Assembly (NCBI GenBank): GCA_032716605.1
Contig: CM064501.1
Location: forward strand, 25,513,014-25,577,013
Length of the DNA: 64,000 nucleotides
Reading direction: 5' to 3'
Origin: Paralithodes platypus
Taxonomy: Eukaryota; Arthropoda; Malacostraca; Decapoda; Lithodidae
A program made the translations under genes and the position numbers. Shown here piece after piece: positions 1 through 10,300 of this stretch. Positions within the stretch are counted from its first letter, which is position 1. Each line of letters starts with the position of its first letter. The notes under the pieces were generated by a model, which was given only the letters and a program-made list of their open reading frames with translations, had not been told where the DNA came from and searched no databases.

Positions 1-132
1 GCTGCTAGGTACTCCTTCTGTCGGGAGTCCTGCATTAAAGGAACTTTTGGTGCTAGGTACTCCTTCTGTCGGAGAGTCCTGCATTAAAGGAACATTTGGT
101 GCTAGGTACTCCTTCTGTCGGGAGCCCTGCAA
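1..132 (-). repeat. 48-49 bp tandem repeat beside gag
   Basis: Nearly three copies of a 48-49 bp unit begin near positions 3, 51 and 100; the third is cut off by a TTAA-flanked MITE. On the minus strand the outer part reads as a 16-residue repeat containing GLPTEGVPS. The 48-bp period is a whole number of codons, so this may be a coding linker downstream of the gag at 774-2030. The middle unit is 49 bp, which shifts the frame, so the reading is not continuous. The retroelement runs off the left window edge. Confidence 0.6.
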
Positions 133-777
133 TTAACCCGGGAGCTGCGGGGAGACTCTTAAGAGTTCCCCCGGCGCACAGCGGGGAGCCTCTTAAGAGT
201 CAGAGAAAATAAAAATCAACTTTTGACATCGAAAAAAAAAAAAAAATTTTATATATTTTTTTTTTTTTATTTTTTATTTTTTTTTGGGCCCCTGGGCCAT
301 GCAAAATCTCAGTCCTCTACCTCCCCTCCTTCCCCACTTTCCTCCTCTCCTTCAGTTATCACCTATTTTCCCTGTTATTCCCTTATTCTGAGGTATATTT
401 TCGTGCTAACATTAAGAAATCCGATTGGAGGGTGTGGTCATCACTGATAGCAAGCGAGTGCAATAGAGAGAGAGAGAGAGTATCGATCGACTGTGTCTCA
501 GTGGCCTTGGGGGAAATTGGAGGGAAAGCAGATTCCCTCACCCATACATTATACAACTCGCGGGCTATATCTCTCCGATTTTGACCATCCAAACGCTGTT
601 TTCACTCGTTTTATTGTTGTTCAGGTTAATACCTTTATAATCAACCCATAATAGGCGCATATGGATAAGTATTAATGCTATTAATGGCACAAGGAATATT
701 TTAGGGGCGGAAACACCTCAAATACGTCAGCACAGTGGGGCGTTTCCAAATACCACCATGCGGACGTCAGAGGTTAA
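133..777. mobile_element. TTAA-flanked piggyBac-like MITE (645 bp)
   Basis: It is bounded by TTAA at 133-136 and 774-777. The first ~70 bp (CCCGGGAGCTGC, then two copies of GGGAG.CTCTTAAGAG around CCCCCGGCGCAC) match the 5' end of the complete piggyBac at 31364. The right end read inward, TTAACCTCT, matches the 3' end of that element. The body carries no transposase. It holds a poly-A/poly-T stretch, a (GA)n run and a segment resembling the MITE at 40438-41035. It is best read as a non-autonomous derivative mobilised by a piggyBac transposase, inserted just downstream of a retrotransposon gag. Confidence 0.8.
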
Positions 778-2030
778 GGCACACATGGAATTTGAGATAC
801 GGCGGCAACTGTCTGCCCCGATCTCTCGGTTTTTTCCTTGGCCCAGCACTGATAAGCTAGGTGGCCTCTCATGCCACAAAAAGTACATACTTTAGGGAGT
901 ACGGGAACGTTCCCTCTTTGAGCATTACTATTAGTTTGGGGCCCACCTCTGTTACCATTGCCCTGAGTCGCATTTTTAGTTGGGGGAACATTTCTATTTT
1001 GGCTAGCTGGGGAAGACGTTATAGGCTTGTGACTGGGTCGGTCAGATTTGTGATTGGGATACTTAAAATTAGAGCTAGAATTATCGTAGGGCTTCTTTCC
1101 ACGAAATTTGTTGTTGAGCACGTATGTGTCAGCCATGTCAGCAGCGTCGGCAAGACAATCTACCTTTTTCCCCTTTAAATGATAGGATACAGAAGAATCA
1201 ATTTTCCATAGGAAATTTTCTAACAGGACCAACTCCTTCAGATCGTTGTAGCTTGTGACTTTCTTACTCTTGACCCAATGATTGAAAGTTTTAGTCATGG
1301 TCCTGGCAAATACCTTATGGGTTTCTTCTACTTTCTTCTGGTTTTTACGGAAAGATTGCCTGTAAGCCTCAGGCTGCAATTGATAGGTTTTTAGGATAGC
1401 TTCTTTGAGATTGTCATAATCCTGCCTAACTTCTGCTACTTCTGACAAATACGTGGCTCGAGCCTGCCCTGTCAAAACGGTTTGTAACATAAAAGGCCAT
1501 TGATCTCTTGTCCACTTCATACCTCCAGCAACTTCCTCAAACAAAACAAAGAAATCCTGCACATTATCCTCAGTGAAAGGTGGAATGACACTGGTCATAG
1601 TTAATCCCAGAGGGGGAGCAATTAAGGGAGCATTTGTATTGACATTTAGTTGAGCCGTACGATATTGATATTCACATTTTATGCTAGTTTCTTCGGTATT
1701 TGCTTTTATTCTGGCTAGTTCTATTTTTAATTTGGCTTGTTCTAGTTCGAATATTTGATCACCGGTCAAACCAGGTGGCAATTGTATATCAAGTTGGCTA
1801 GGTTTACTAGGGATCCCACCAACTGCTCCGTCTCCCTCCCCGCCTTCTACAGGGAACAGGTGGGTTTTTAAGGTCTGAGCCACCTCTACTTTAGACATGT
1901 TTGAGACAGATAATTGGAGATGTGAGGCAAGCACTTTCAGTTCGGATTTTGACAGACAGTCAATATCAGGGGATGTGGGTTCTGATTCTATGAAAACTCG
2001 AGCATCTTCTTCATTAATTAGTTGAGGCAT
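774..2030 (-). CDS. Gag of an LTR retrotransposon, SCAN-like capsid
   Basis: This 418-residue protein has a coiled, charged segment (about residues 85-115, EQAKLKIELARIK), a capsid-like region with FFVLFEEVA and YQLQPEAYRQSFR, then LKELVLLENFLW, which resembles the SCAN-domain helix, and a CCHC zinc knuckle CTFCGMRGHLAYQC near residue 390. It would package element RNA in virus-like particles. The ATG lies 65 nt downstream of a primer-binding site. The stop codon coincides with the TTAA bordering the MITE at 133-777, so the original C-terminus is uncertain. It is homologous along its length to the gag at 60428-62717. Metaviridae-type Gag is well supported; the Gmr1-like affiliation is inferred. 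Confidence 0.85.
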   Translation of the reverse strand: MPQLINEEDARVFIESEPTSPDIDCLSKSELKVLASHLQLSVSNMSKVEVAQTLKTHLFPVEGGEGDGAVGGIPSKPSQLDIQLPPGLTGDQIFELEQAKLKIELARIKANTEETSIKCEYQYRTAQLNVNTNAPLIAPPLGLTMTSVIPPFTEDNVQDFFVLFEEVAGGMKWTRDQWPFMLQTVLTGQARATYLSEVAEVRQDYDNLKEAILKTYQLQPEAYRQSFRKNQKKVEETHKVFARTMTKTFNHWVKSKKVTSYNDLKELVLLENFLWKIDSSVSYHLKGKKVDCLADAADMADTYVLNNKFRGKKPYDNSSSNFKYPNHKSDRPSHKPITSSPASQNRNVPPTKNATQGNGNRGGPQTNSNAQRGNVPVLPKVCTFCGMRGHLAYQCWAKEKTERSGQTVAAVSQIPCVP

Positions 2031-2094
2031 GATTAATATTTGATTTTTAAGTAGTGAAACTTTAATGAAACTGAGTGAAACTGTATGAAACGAA

Positions 2095-2111
2095 TCCTGG
2101 CAAGGTCGCCA
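2095..2111 (-). promoter_or_regulatory. Primer-binding site of LTR element 1
   Basis: Read on the minus strand this is TGGCGACCTTGCCAGGA, starting six bases after the LTR terminal CA and 65 bases before the gag ATG. A TGG-starting site at this place is where a tRNA 3' end primes reverse transcription. The plus-strand element at 60209 has the closely related TGGCGACCTAGCTCAGGA, which supports both calls. The primer tRNA was not identified. Confidence 0.65.
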
Positions 2112-2117
2112 CTCTTC

Positions 2118-3700
2118 TGTTACGTATCTTGATCCTCAAGTGGTTAACTTGATGAATCTAGATAGCACAGAGATATATATTAAGGTATCAGTCAGCTGAA
2201 GGCAAAACAAAAGTAAAATCTAATAACATAAATTCCTGTTGTTGCTTCCTTTCCTTTTGGATCTTAGGACTTGGTATCCTTTATTGACTGATACTCTTTA
2301 ATTATGAAAAATACTGAAACTAATTAAAGTCATGTAGTATTTATAAAGAATTATTATTTAACCGAAGCTTAGTAGGCTATGGTTATGAACCGAATAAGTT
2401 ATAGCTAAAGAAGGACTATTAATTTTATAAAAGTCTTGAAAGATAAATATTAAAGTAAGAATATTTCCGTCTCTTACCCTTTTTGAAATGAATAGATAGT
2501 TTTCTTATATGTCCTTTTATTTATATTTAATTTAATTATACTTGGTTCTTGTCTTACGTTAATGGTATTATATTATTATTATCATCAGGAGTAATATCAA
2601 AGTCACATAAAAAGTTAGATATATATTTAATAATTAGTTAAATTTATTTCTTAACCACGTAACATTGAGGTTTGATTATGAGTAAATAAAGTTACAGGAT
2701 CGTTTCATAGATTCGATTCAGGTCTCACTCAAATAATATGAAAAGCAAAATATAATATTTTGAAGCAAAAGAATTTTCTTCAGCTTAGGAAATCACTATA
2801 AGTAATATTAACACAGCCATGTTAGTCTAAGGCGATATTACTAATACGAGACAATAGCATCACCGTACTAAGCACCATTAAGCAATGTAAGCTTAATTCA
2901 AAGAAAATGAAAGAACTCGTAAGTATTAATATAAAACAATAGTATTACTTTCATCATAACCCAATTACTTAAAGAGTTGCTTTAGTCCACAAGTTAGGCA
3001 ACTAAAATAGTTAAGTACATAATAAGAGCGTTAACGTTAATTCCCAATCAAATAGTTAAGTACATAAATAGTAGCGTTAACGTTAATTCGCAATCAAATA
3101 GTTAAACACATAATAGTAGCGTTCACGTTAATTCCCAATTAAATCGTTAAACACATAATAGTAGTGTTCACGTTAATTCCCAATTAAATAGTTAAACACA
3201 TTACACACATTAAACACATCACGTTAATTCCCAATCACATATCTCACTAACCAACATAACGTAAGTGTTTACACCGAACACACTTAACACACATTTATAT
3301 AATCTGACTGACAGTCACAATCCCATTATAATACTTCACCCCGTCTTCCTCCAGCTGCAAGTTCACCTTCCCCAACTCCAAATGAGACTCATTTGAATGC
3401 CCACAAATCGGGTCTTATATACCAAACAATGATGGTGTAGGAACGAATCAGGAGGCGAGTGATGGTGCGCGCTCCAATCATAGCTCCTCGAATCACATAA
3501 CAGGTGTGTCGTCCACTCACAGCTCCTGGCGTCGATCATACGTCATAGCATCGGTCATCGAGGTATGGGGCGAGCTGGTATGGGGCGAGATGGTTTGCCC
3601 ACTCGCTCGTTCGCTCGCTAGTCTGCTTCACCACTTGGGTAGTTTGGCTCCTTGAACTCTAATTCTAACTCTTAAATTAACATACAGGGCTCCGTATGTC
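2118..3700 (-). mobile_element. 5' LTR of LTR element 1 (1583 bp)
   Basis: On the minus strand it runs from TGACATACGG to ACGTAACA, the usual TG...CA form, and the start forms a small hairpin (ACATAC...GTATGT). The same sequence recurs at 30569-38843 with inserts, which fixes both edges. It includes an array of ~57 bp units with GTTAACGTTAAT at about 3000-3240. Promoter and polyadenylation functions are expected of an LTR. The matching 3' LTR lies outside the window. Confidence 0.8.
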
Positions 3701-3701
3701 A

Positions 3702-3746
<45 letters not shown>
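3702..3746. repeat. (TA)n microsatellite
   Basis: An uninterrupted TA run of about 45 bp abuts the outer end of the LTR, followed by a short GT-rich tract to about 3783. Confidence 0.95.
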
Positions 3747-3749
<3 letters not shown>

Positions 3750-4546
3750 GTCACGTCTATGTGTGTGTGTGTTTGTGTGTATGTGGAACCGGAAGCATAA
3801 ATAGACAGTAAGCATACATATTGAAAACATTGTATATAGATTTATATAGATACGTCGAGGGCAGATGTGATTTTCTGTACAATTTGATGGTGTCTGGCTT
3901 TGCTTATAATATTATGACAAATTGCTGTCATAAAAAACGGGGATGATTGTTACACAGCTGTAAAGTTAAAGGTAACCAGTGTGTGAGAGAAGACAAACTC
4001 TTAATGCACGAAAAGGTAACGCCTCAGGGTATATAAGAACAGATTCATATATTTGAAAGCGGCTTCTGCTATTGTTCGTTACCGTGCCTAGGTGCCATAA
4101 GGGGTTTTCCCACATGCCCGACTTTGCCTGATTTTCGTTCGCGGAATGCCTCTCGACTGATTTTCGTAACGAATTTGCCTGATTGTCCAGTGGTGACCGT
4201 TATTTCAAAACAACATACAACTTGTCGCTAAGCAATCCGCAACGTGTCTTGCAATATTATGCCGGCGACAACGTCTGCAACATATGCGACTGGTAGTCAA
4301 TATCATCTGCAACATAGACAGACAACATCCGACACCAATCAAACTTGAACGTCAGCCACTCCGACAAAAGATGACTGCATGCAACCATTTAACGATATTT
4401 CTGCAAGTTATTGCAGACACTATTGGCGATAATTCGGCGATATCGCGGACATGAAACGACAGTAGAGTCGAAGAAAAGAAACCATACAATCATCGCCATC
4501 CTATAGAATTACCCTCAAGCTCTACCATATCCGCTACCAAGACATC
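3747..4546. other. No gene seen
   Basis: Between the TA run and the minisatellite I see no coding frame, RNA or recognisable repeat end. Composition is ordinary. Confidence 0.6.
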
Positions 4547-5898
4547 TACCACTGCCAACACAACCACTGCCAAGACAATGACTACCAACACAACCACTGC
4601 CAACACAACCACTACCAACTTAACCACTGCCAACACACCCACTGCTAACACAACCGCTGCTGCCAACACAACCACTGCCATCACAACCACTGCCAACACA
4701 ACCACTGCCAACACAACCACTGCCAACACAACCACTACCAACACAACCACTGCCAACTCAACCACTGCCAACACAACCACTGCCAACACAACCACTGCCA
4801 ACTCAAACCACTGCCAACACATCCATTGCAAACACAACCACTACCAACACAACCACTGCCAAGACTACCACTGTCAACACAACCACTGCCAACACAACCA
4901 CTGCCAAGACTACTGTCAACACAACCACTGTCAACACAACCACTGTCAACACAACCACTTCCAACACAACCACTGCCATAAAAACCGCTGCCAACACAAC
5001 CACTGTCAACACAACCACTGTCATCACAACCACTGCCAACACAACCAATCAACACAACCAATGTCAACACAACCACTGTCAACACAACCACTGTCAACAC
5101 AACCACTGCCATCACAACCACTGTCAACACAACCACTGCCATCACAACCACTGCCAACACAACCGCTGCCAAAACAACCACTCTCAACACAACCACTGCC
5201 AACACAACCACTACCAACACAACCGCTGCCAATACAACCGCTGCCAACACAACCACTGTCAACACAACCACTGTCAACACAACCACTGCCAACACAACCA
5301 CTGTAAACACAACCACTGCCAACACAACTGCTGCCAACACAACCACTGTCAACACAACCACTGTCATCACAACCACTGCCAACACAACCACTGCCAACAT
5401 AACCACTGTCAATGCAACCACTGTCAATACAACCACTGTCAACACAACCACTGTCATCACAACCATTGTCGACACAACCACTGCCAACACAACCACTGTC
5501 AACACAACCACTGTCAACACAACCACTGTCAACACAACCGCTGCCAACACAACCTCTGCCAACACAACCTCTGCCAACACAACCACTGCCAACACAACCA
5601 CTGACAACACAACCACTGCCAACACAACCACTACCAACACAACCACTGCCAACACAACCACTGCCAACACAACCACTGCCAACACAACTACTACCAACAC
5701 AACCGCTGCCAACACAACCATTGCCAACACAACCACTGCCAACACAACCACTGCCAACACAACCACTACCAACACAACCACTGCCAACACAACCACTGCC
5801 AACACAACCACTTCCAACACAACCACTGCCAACACAACCACTGTCAACACAACCTCTGCCAACACAACCGCTGCCAACACAACCACTGCCAACACAAC
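4547..5898. repeat. 15-bp minisatellite, about 90 units
   Basis: The unit AACACAACCACTGCC is tandemly repeated with scattered changes (TGTC, TACC, CGCT, ATCAC variants). Fifteen is a multiple of three and the unit has few stops, so most frames stay open and give long artefactual peptides (TQPLP, NTTTA, HNHCQ, VVVLA repeats). None has coding support. The same unit resumes at 9484 after the CR1 element, so the array was continuous before that insertion. Confidence 0.95.
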
Positions 5899-6294
5899 GA
5901 TGTACAGCGAACCCGGTCGGAAGATTTGCTTTTAAAGTACCAGCAGCTGATCAAGTCGTTTAAGGAGAAGTCATCAATGATCATCGTCTCAGGAATCGTC
6001 CCCCGGCTCGGTGTAGAGAGCCGATTTTACAACATAGCCACCAGCACAAATCGTTGTCTAGCAAACCTCTGCAGGAAGGAGAACGTGGGATTCGTCGACA
6101 CCTGGGACAATTTCTACTACGATGACTATTTGTTTTCGGACGATGGAGTTCATCTGAACCAGGTGGGAGCAGCGCGTTTTGGGCGTCTTCTCAACGATGC
6201 GGTGAAGGATTTTCGGAGAAGAAATCGACTCAGCACAGGACAACCAGGAAGGAGGACCGAAGACAGCGAGGACGGCAATCTACAAAGGAATTAA
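5899..6294 (+). pseudogene. CR1 ORF1, C-terminal esterase-like fragment
   Basis: An open frame runs from the junction with the minisatellite to the stop at 6294, about 131 residues. It contains VSGIVPRLG and, near the end, FSDDGVHLNQVGAARFG, the block carrying the Asp and His of SGNH/GDSL hydrolases. Esterase-like ORF1 proteins are known in CR1/L2 elements. The N-terminal serine block is absent because the copy is 5' truncated, so this fragment cannot be active. No native start codon is present; the frame begins at the insertion edge. Confidence 0.75.
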
Positions 6295-6320
6295 ATACTA
6301 ATCCGTTAAGAACCGCGAAT

Positions 6321-7394
6321 TTGGATAAAGCTCCACCAACACGACCCAAATTCAAAACCGTCAGGGATAACGACCGAGGACCGAGGACAGCTATGAATGT
6401 AAATGTAGATCCGACCAGAACCAAAAATTCGATGAAAGAACGATCTGCGAGTTCTAAAACCGCAACTTTAAAGGTTTTCTATGCAAACGCTCGTAGCATA
6501 CGCAATACATTTTCAGATTTAGAGGAACTAGTGTTTACAGAAAATTATGATGTGATTGGCATAACAGAATCTTGGCTCAATACACAAGATAGAGACTTTT
6601 TAGCAGAGTATTCACTTCCCGGTTATGTAATGTTTGAGAACAGCCGAATAAATAAAAATGGAGGTGGCGTTTTATTTTATATCAAAGAAAGTCTTAACCC
6701 GACCCTCGTGTCAAAACCTCAAATTGTGAACGTCGACACATCTTTTGTGCTAATAAAGAATAATAAAGGTACAAAAATAATACTTGCGTTAATATACAGA
6801 CCTCCAGCTCAATCAGTGCAAACTGACCGAGAAATTTACGAACAAATTGCAGATGTAAGTAACTCACAAGATACCGTAATTTTTGGCGACTTTAATTTAC
6901 CTGTGACCAAGTGGGGCGATACTCTTACTTCACACTCCGGACATGACTTGTATACGAACTTGCAAGAGAGTTCGCTTTATCAATTTGTTCGAATGCCGAC
7001 CCGTGGTAATAACGTTCTTGACATTGTACTTGCAACAAAAGAAGAATTGATAGAGAATTTGAATGTTGGTGATGAATTCAGTAACAGCGACCATCGTACG
7101 ATAACTTTCACTTTAAAGTTTACTAGTAACGAACCAAATAGTAGCATCGAAAAAGTCCCTAATTTCAAGAAAGCAAACTTCCATAAACTTAGAGCTATGT
7201 TTAAAGAAACTGACTGGAGCTTTTTAATTAACAATAACGACATAAATACATCCTGGAAGTTTTTCGAAACCACTTACCTAAAAGCAGTGCAAGACTGCAT
7301 ACCATCGAAAATACAGCGTCCAGGCCATAATAATAAGCCCAAATGGTGGAATAAAGATATTTCAAACTGCCTGCTTGCTAAAAAAATTTGCTAA
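6321..7394 (+). pseudogene. CR1 ORF2, endonuclease part
   Basis: This frame gives 357 residues of an apurinic-like endonuclease that nicks target DNA for target-primed reverse transcription. Visible family blocks are NARSI, ITESWL, NGGGVLFY, YRPPAQS, FGDFNLP, LDIVL and NSDHRT, in the usual order. It stops at 7394 just after a run of seven A (about 7380-7386), where the frame passes to the reverse-transcriptase ORF that overlaps from 7375. A one-base indel in the homopolymer is the simplest cause. Confidence 0.85.
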
Positions 7395-9186
7395 TGATAG
7401 ATTAAAATCCTCACAAAATGACGAAGAACGGGTGAAATTTGTAGAGCTACGACGCAAAGCCAAAAAGTTAATTATGCAAAGTAAAAAGACCTTAGAGTTA
7501 CATATTGCGAATCAAAGTAAAACAAACCCGAAAGAATTCTATAGTTATATCAGAAAGAAAAAAGTAGTTACTTCAACAGTTGGACCGTTAGTCGATGAAA
7601 AAGGAGAATACACCAAAGACGAAGTACAAATGAGTAATGCCCTCAATACCTTCTTTGCATCAGTTTTTACAACAGAAGACCTCAGTGATATCCCTACACC
7701 ATCGCCGATTCAGATTGATAATTCAGATGTTCTAAGCAATATCACCGTTACAGAGAGAGAAGTATTGAATTGTTTAGATAAACTCAAGGTAAATAAAACG
7801 CCAGGACCTGATACAATCTCGCCTAGAGTTCTAAAGGAAGCTAAGAATGAGCTCTCCAAACCACTGACATTACTATTCAATAAATCCTTGCAGTCTGGAA
7901 CTATGCCTGATCAGTGGAAGCTAGCCAACGTAACACCGATATTCAAAAAAGGCAGCAAATCCCTACCCAGTAACTATCGTCCAATTAGCTTAACCTCAGT
8001 TGTATGTAAAATGCTAGAAACGGTCATACGAGACAGACTCGTAAATCACTTGGAGGAAAATAACATACTTAAAGATACTCAACACGGCTTTCGTAAAAAA
8101 CGTTCCTGTTTAACAAACCTCTTAGACTTCTTCCACGATATCCTCAACCTCTACGATGAGAGTAAAGCTGTAGATATTATATACCTTGATTTTCAAAAGG
8201 CCTTTGACAAAGTTCCCCACAAACGTTTACTGCTAAAACTAAAAGCGCATGGAATACAAGACGGTGTGTTGAAATGGATAGAAAATTGGCTCAGCAACAG
8301 AAAGCAAAGGGTAGTCATAAACGGTAAGGCATCTAAATGGACCAATGTAAGTAGCGGGGTACCCCAGGGATCGGTACTAGGACCAATTCTCTTTCTAATT
8401 TACATCAACGACATAGATGAGGGTCTCACCTGCACAATCTCAAAATTTGCTGACGATACAAAAATTGCAAATAGCGTACTCTCAAAAGAACAAGTTGACG
8501 ATATGCAACACAATCTAGATAAATTGTCATGTTGGGCCCAAATTTGGCAAATGAGTTTCAATGCGGATAAATGTAAAGTACTACATGTCGGATACCTAAA
8601 TGAGAAAGCAAACTATTCGATGAATGGCACTCAGCTTAAGAATGTAAACAGAAAAACTGATCTGGGAGTAACAATATCGAGTAACCTAAAACCGAGTCAA
8701 CAATGTTCAGAAGTTGTTAAGAAGGCAAACAAAATAATTGGCTTTATAGGCAGGTCATTTGAGCATAAATCCAAAGAAGTTATCCTAACCCTTTACAATT
8801 CCTTAGTCCGCCCTCTTCTGGAATACTGCGTTCAATCCTGGTGCCCTTATTACCAAAAAGATATAAACAAGCTAGAACGAGTTCAACGTAGAGTTACCAA
8901 AATGATACCTAGCCTAAAGAACAAACCATACGAAGAGCGTCTTAGAGAATTAAATCTATTTCCTTTAACCCAGCGCAGATTAAGAGGCGACTTAATTCAA
9001 GTGTTCAAAATCATCAAAGGCATCGACAATATGAACTGTAGTAAGTACTTCACTATCGACCAATCTAATTACACGCGGGGAAACGGTTGCAAATTATTGG
9101 TAAATCTTTTAACTCGCACGAATCTAAGAATTTCTTCTTCAATCGAGTTGTCAACTTGTGGAATGGGCTTCCCCGAGACGTTATAG
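7375..9186 (+). pseudogene. CR1 ORF2, reverse transcriptase part
   Basis: About 600 residues contain the RT core: KTPGPDTISP, NYRPISLTSV, HGFRKKRSCLTN, YLDFQKAFDKVPH, SSGVPQGSVLGPILF and the catalytic box FADDTK. The C-terminal region is characteristic of CR1 (LEYCVQSWCP, NKPYEERLREL). The frame is lost near 9085; the natural C-terminus (FFFNRVVNLWNGLP) continues in another frame at 9087-9272. With the break at 7380, ORF2 has two frameshifts and otherwise looks young. Confidence 0.9.
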
Positions 9187-9272
9187 ACTGCAGCACCGTT
9201 GATTCATTTAAATTCCGCCTAGACAAATATCTCGCATCAAACCCGCGACTGACTGCGTTTGTAAATGAATAA
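9087..9272 (+). pseudogene. CR1 ORF2 C-terminal tail, shifted frame
   Basis: Sixty-one residues with NRVVNLWNGLPRDVIDC and VDSFKFRLDKYL, the usual terminal block of CR1-like ORF2. It belongs to the reverse-transcriptase frame ending at 9186, displaced by an indel near 9085. Confidence 0.8.
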
Positions 9273-9483
9273 CTTTATCCTCCCCTCAGTTACTAACCCC
9301 TATGTCCCCTACTAACTTCCTAGTCCTGCCACGTTAGTGGCAGGGCAGTAGTTCCCTTTCCAATGTTCCCTTACCCACTCTAAACCACTGTTTGGACACT
9401 TGATCCTCAGTGTTTTGGAGGACAAGCAACCTAGAAGGGTCACTAGACCTGTTGTTGCTTGATTTCCTTTGTACTCCTTTGTA

Positions 9484-9719
9484 CAACCACTACCAACACA
9501 ACCACTGCCAACACAACCACTGCCAACACAACCACTGCCAACACAACCACTACCAACATAACCACTGCCAACACAACCACTGCCAACACAACCGCTGCCA
9601 ACACAACCACTGCCAACACAACCGCTGGCAACACAACCACTGTCAACACAACCACTGTCATCACAACCACTGTCAACACAACCACTGCCATCACAACCAC
9701 TGCCAACACAACCACTACA
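9484..9719. repeat. 15-bp minisatellite, right arm (about 16 units)
   Basis: Same AACACAACCACTGCC-type unit as at 4547-5898, including the TACC, TGTC and ATCAC variants. It lies immediately 3' of the CR1 element and grades into CA-rich sequence (to about 9890). Confidence 0.95.
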
Positions 9720-9893
9720 CAAACTTGCACATCTCTACACACACATACTATGCAAATGCACACAGAAACTAATTACACAGTTACTATCTACCCCCAAACA
9801 CACACACTCACACCCACACATGCACCCACCCACACATGTCACTACCACATCCAATACAAGTAGCACTATTAACACACATACTTGCACACACAT

Positions 9894-10300
9894 TTTTTCC
9901 TAAGTGTAAGAAGGAGACAAAGGCAGGTTTCCTGTAACGAGTGTCTTCCCAAAGCCAAGAGTGTGACAGAGCCAAATTATTTGGACGTTGGGGTCAAAAT
10001 GTCTGCACACACCAAGTTGAAAGCAGTTTAAGTAATAGAATGAAGTAAAGATTGATTGAGGGAGAGAGGTCCAGTGTTCACTTGTTGATTAGAAGAAAGA
10101 CAGAAAATTTGCCAATTCTTGGGTTGGAGAGTTGGACAGAATAGGAGTGGGACTGTGTTGAAAGTGACTGCCTCGCACTCACCGCAAGAAAGTGGGTATG
10201 CACTGAGAGAACACTGATTGTTGTACTAGAGCTAGAAGAGTGAGAGAGATGCAACATTACGGCGTGTAGACATTTATTATAGGGAAATAGTAAGAGGAAG
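9894..10300 (-). mobile_element. Decayed LINE 3' end
   Basis: This stretch aligns by eye with the LINE fragment at 21961-22240: shared blocks are GTGACAG.GCCAAA, the GGACGTT/GGTCAAAATG region, GAAGCA.TTTAAGT.ATAG and GGGAGAGAG.TCCAG. By analogy it is the minus-strand 3' end of the same LINE family. The reading frame is no longer usable. Confidence 0.55.

Larger units (their letters stand above)
5899..9483 (+). mobile_element. CR1-type LINE inserted in the minisatellite
   Basis: This non-LTR retrotransposon is truncated within ORF1. It encodes the end of an esterase-like ORF1 and an ORF2 with endonuclease and reverse transcriptase, then a ~210-bp 3' region ending in repeated TTTGTAC and no poly-A tail. 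Both flanks are the same 15-bp minisatellite, and ACAAC occurs at each junction, consistent with a short target duplication. Clade assignment rests on the FADDTK box and the C-terminal LEYCVQSWCPYYQKDI and YEERLRELNLF motifs. Confidence 0.9.

Noticed and set aside
1..132. CRISPR-like direct repeats
   Set aside because: Units are contiguous without spacers, the context is eukaryotic, and they lie beside a retrotransposon gag.
4490..5963. Long frames of TQPLP, NTTTA, HNHCQ, VVVLA or CVGSG repeats on both strands
   Set aside because: They are the minisatellite read in several frames; a 15-bp unit with few stops leaves almost all frames open.
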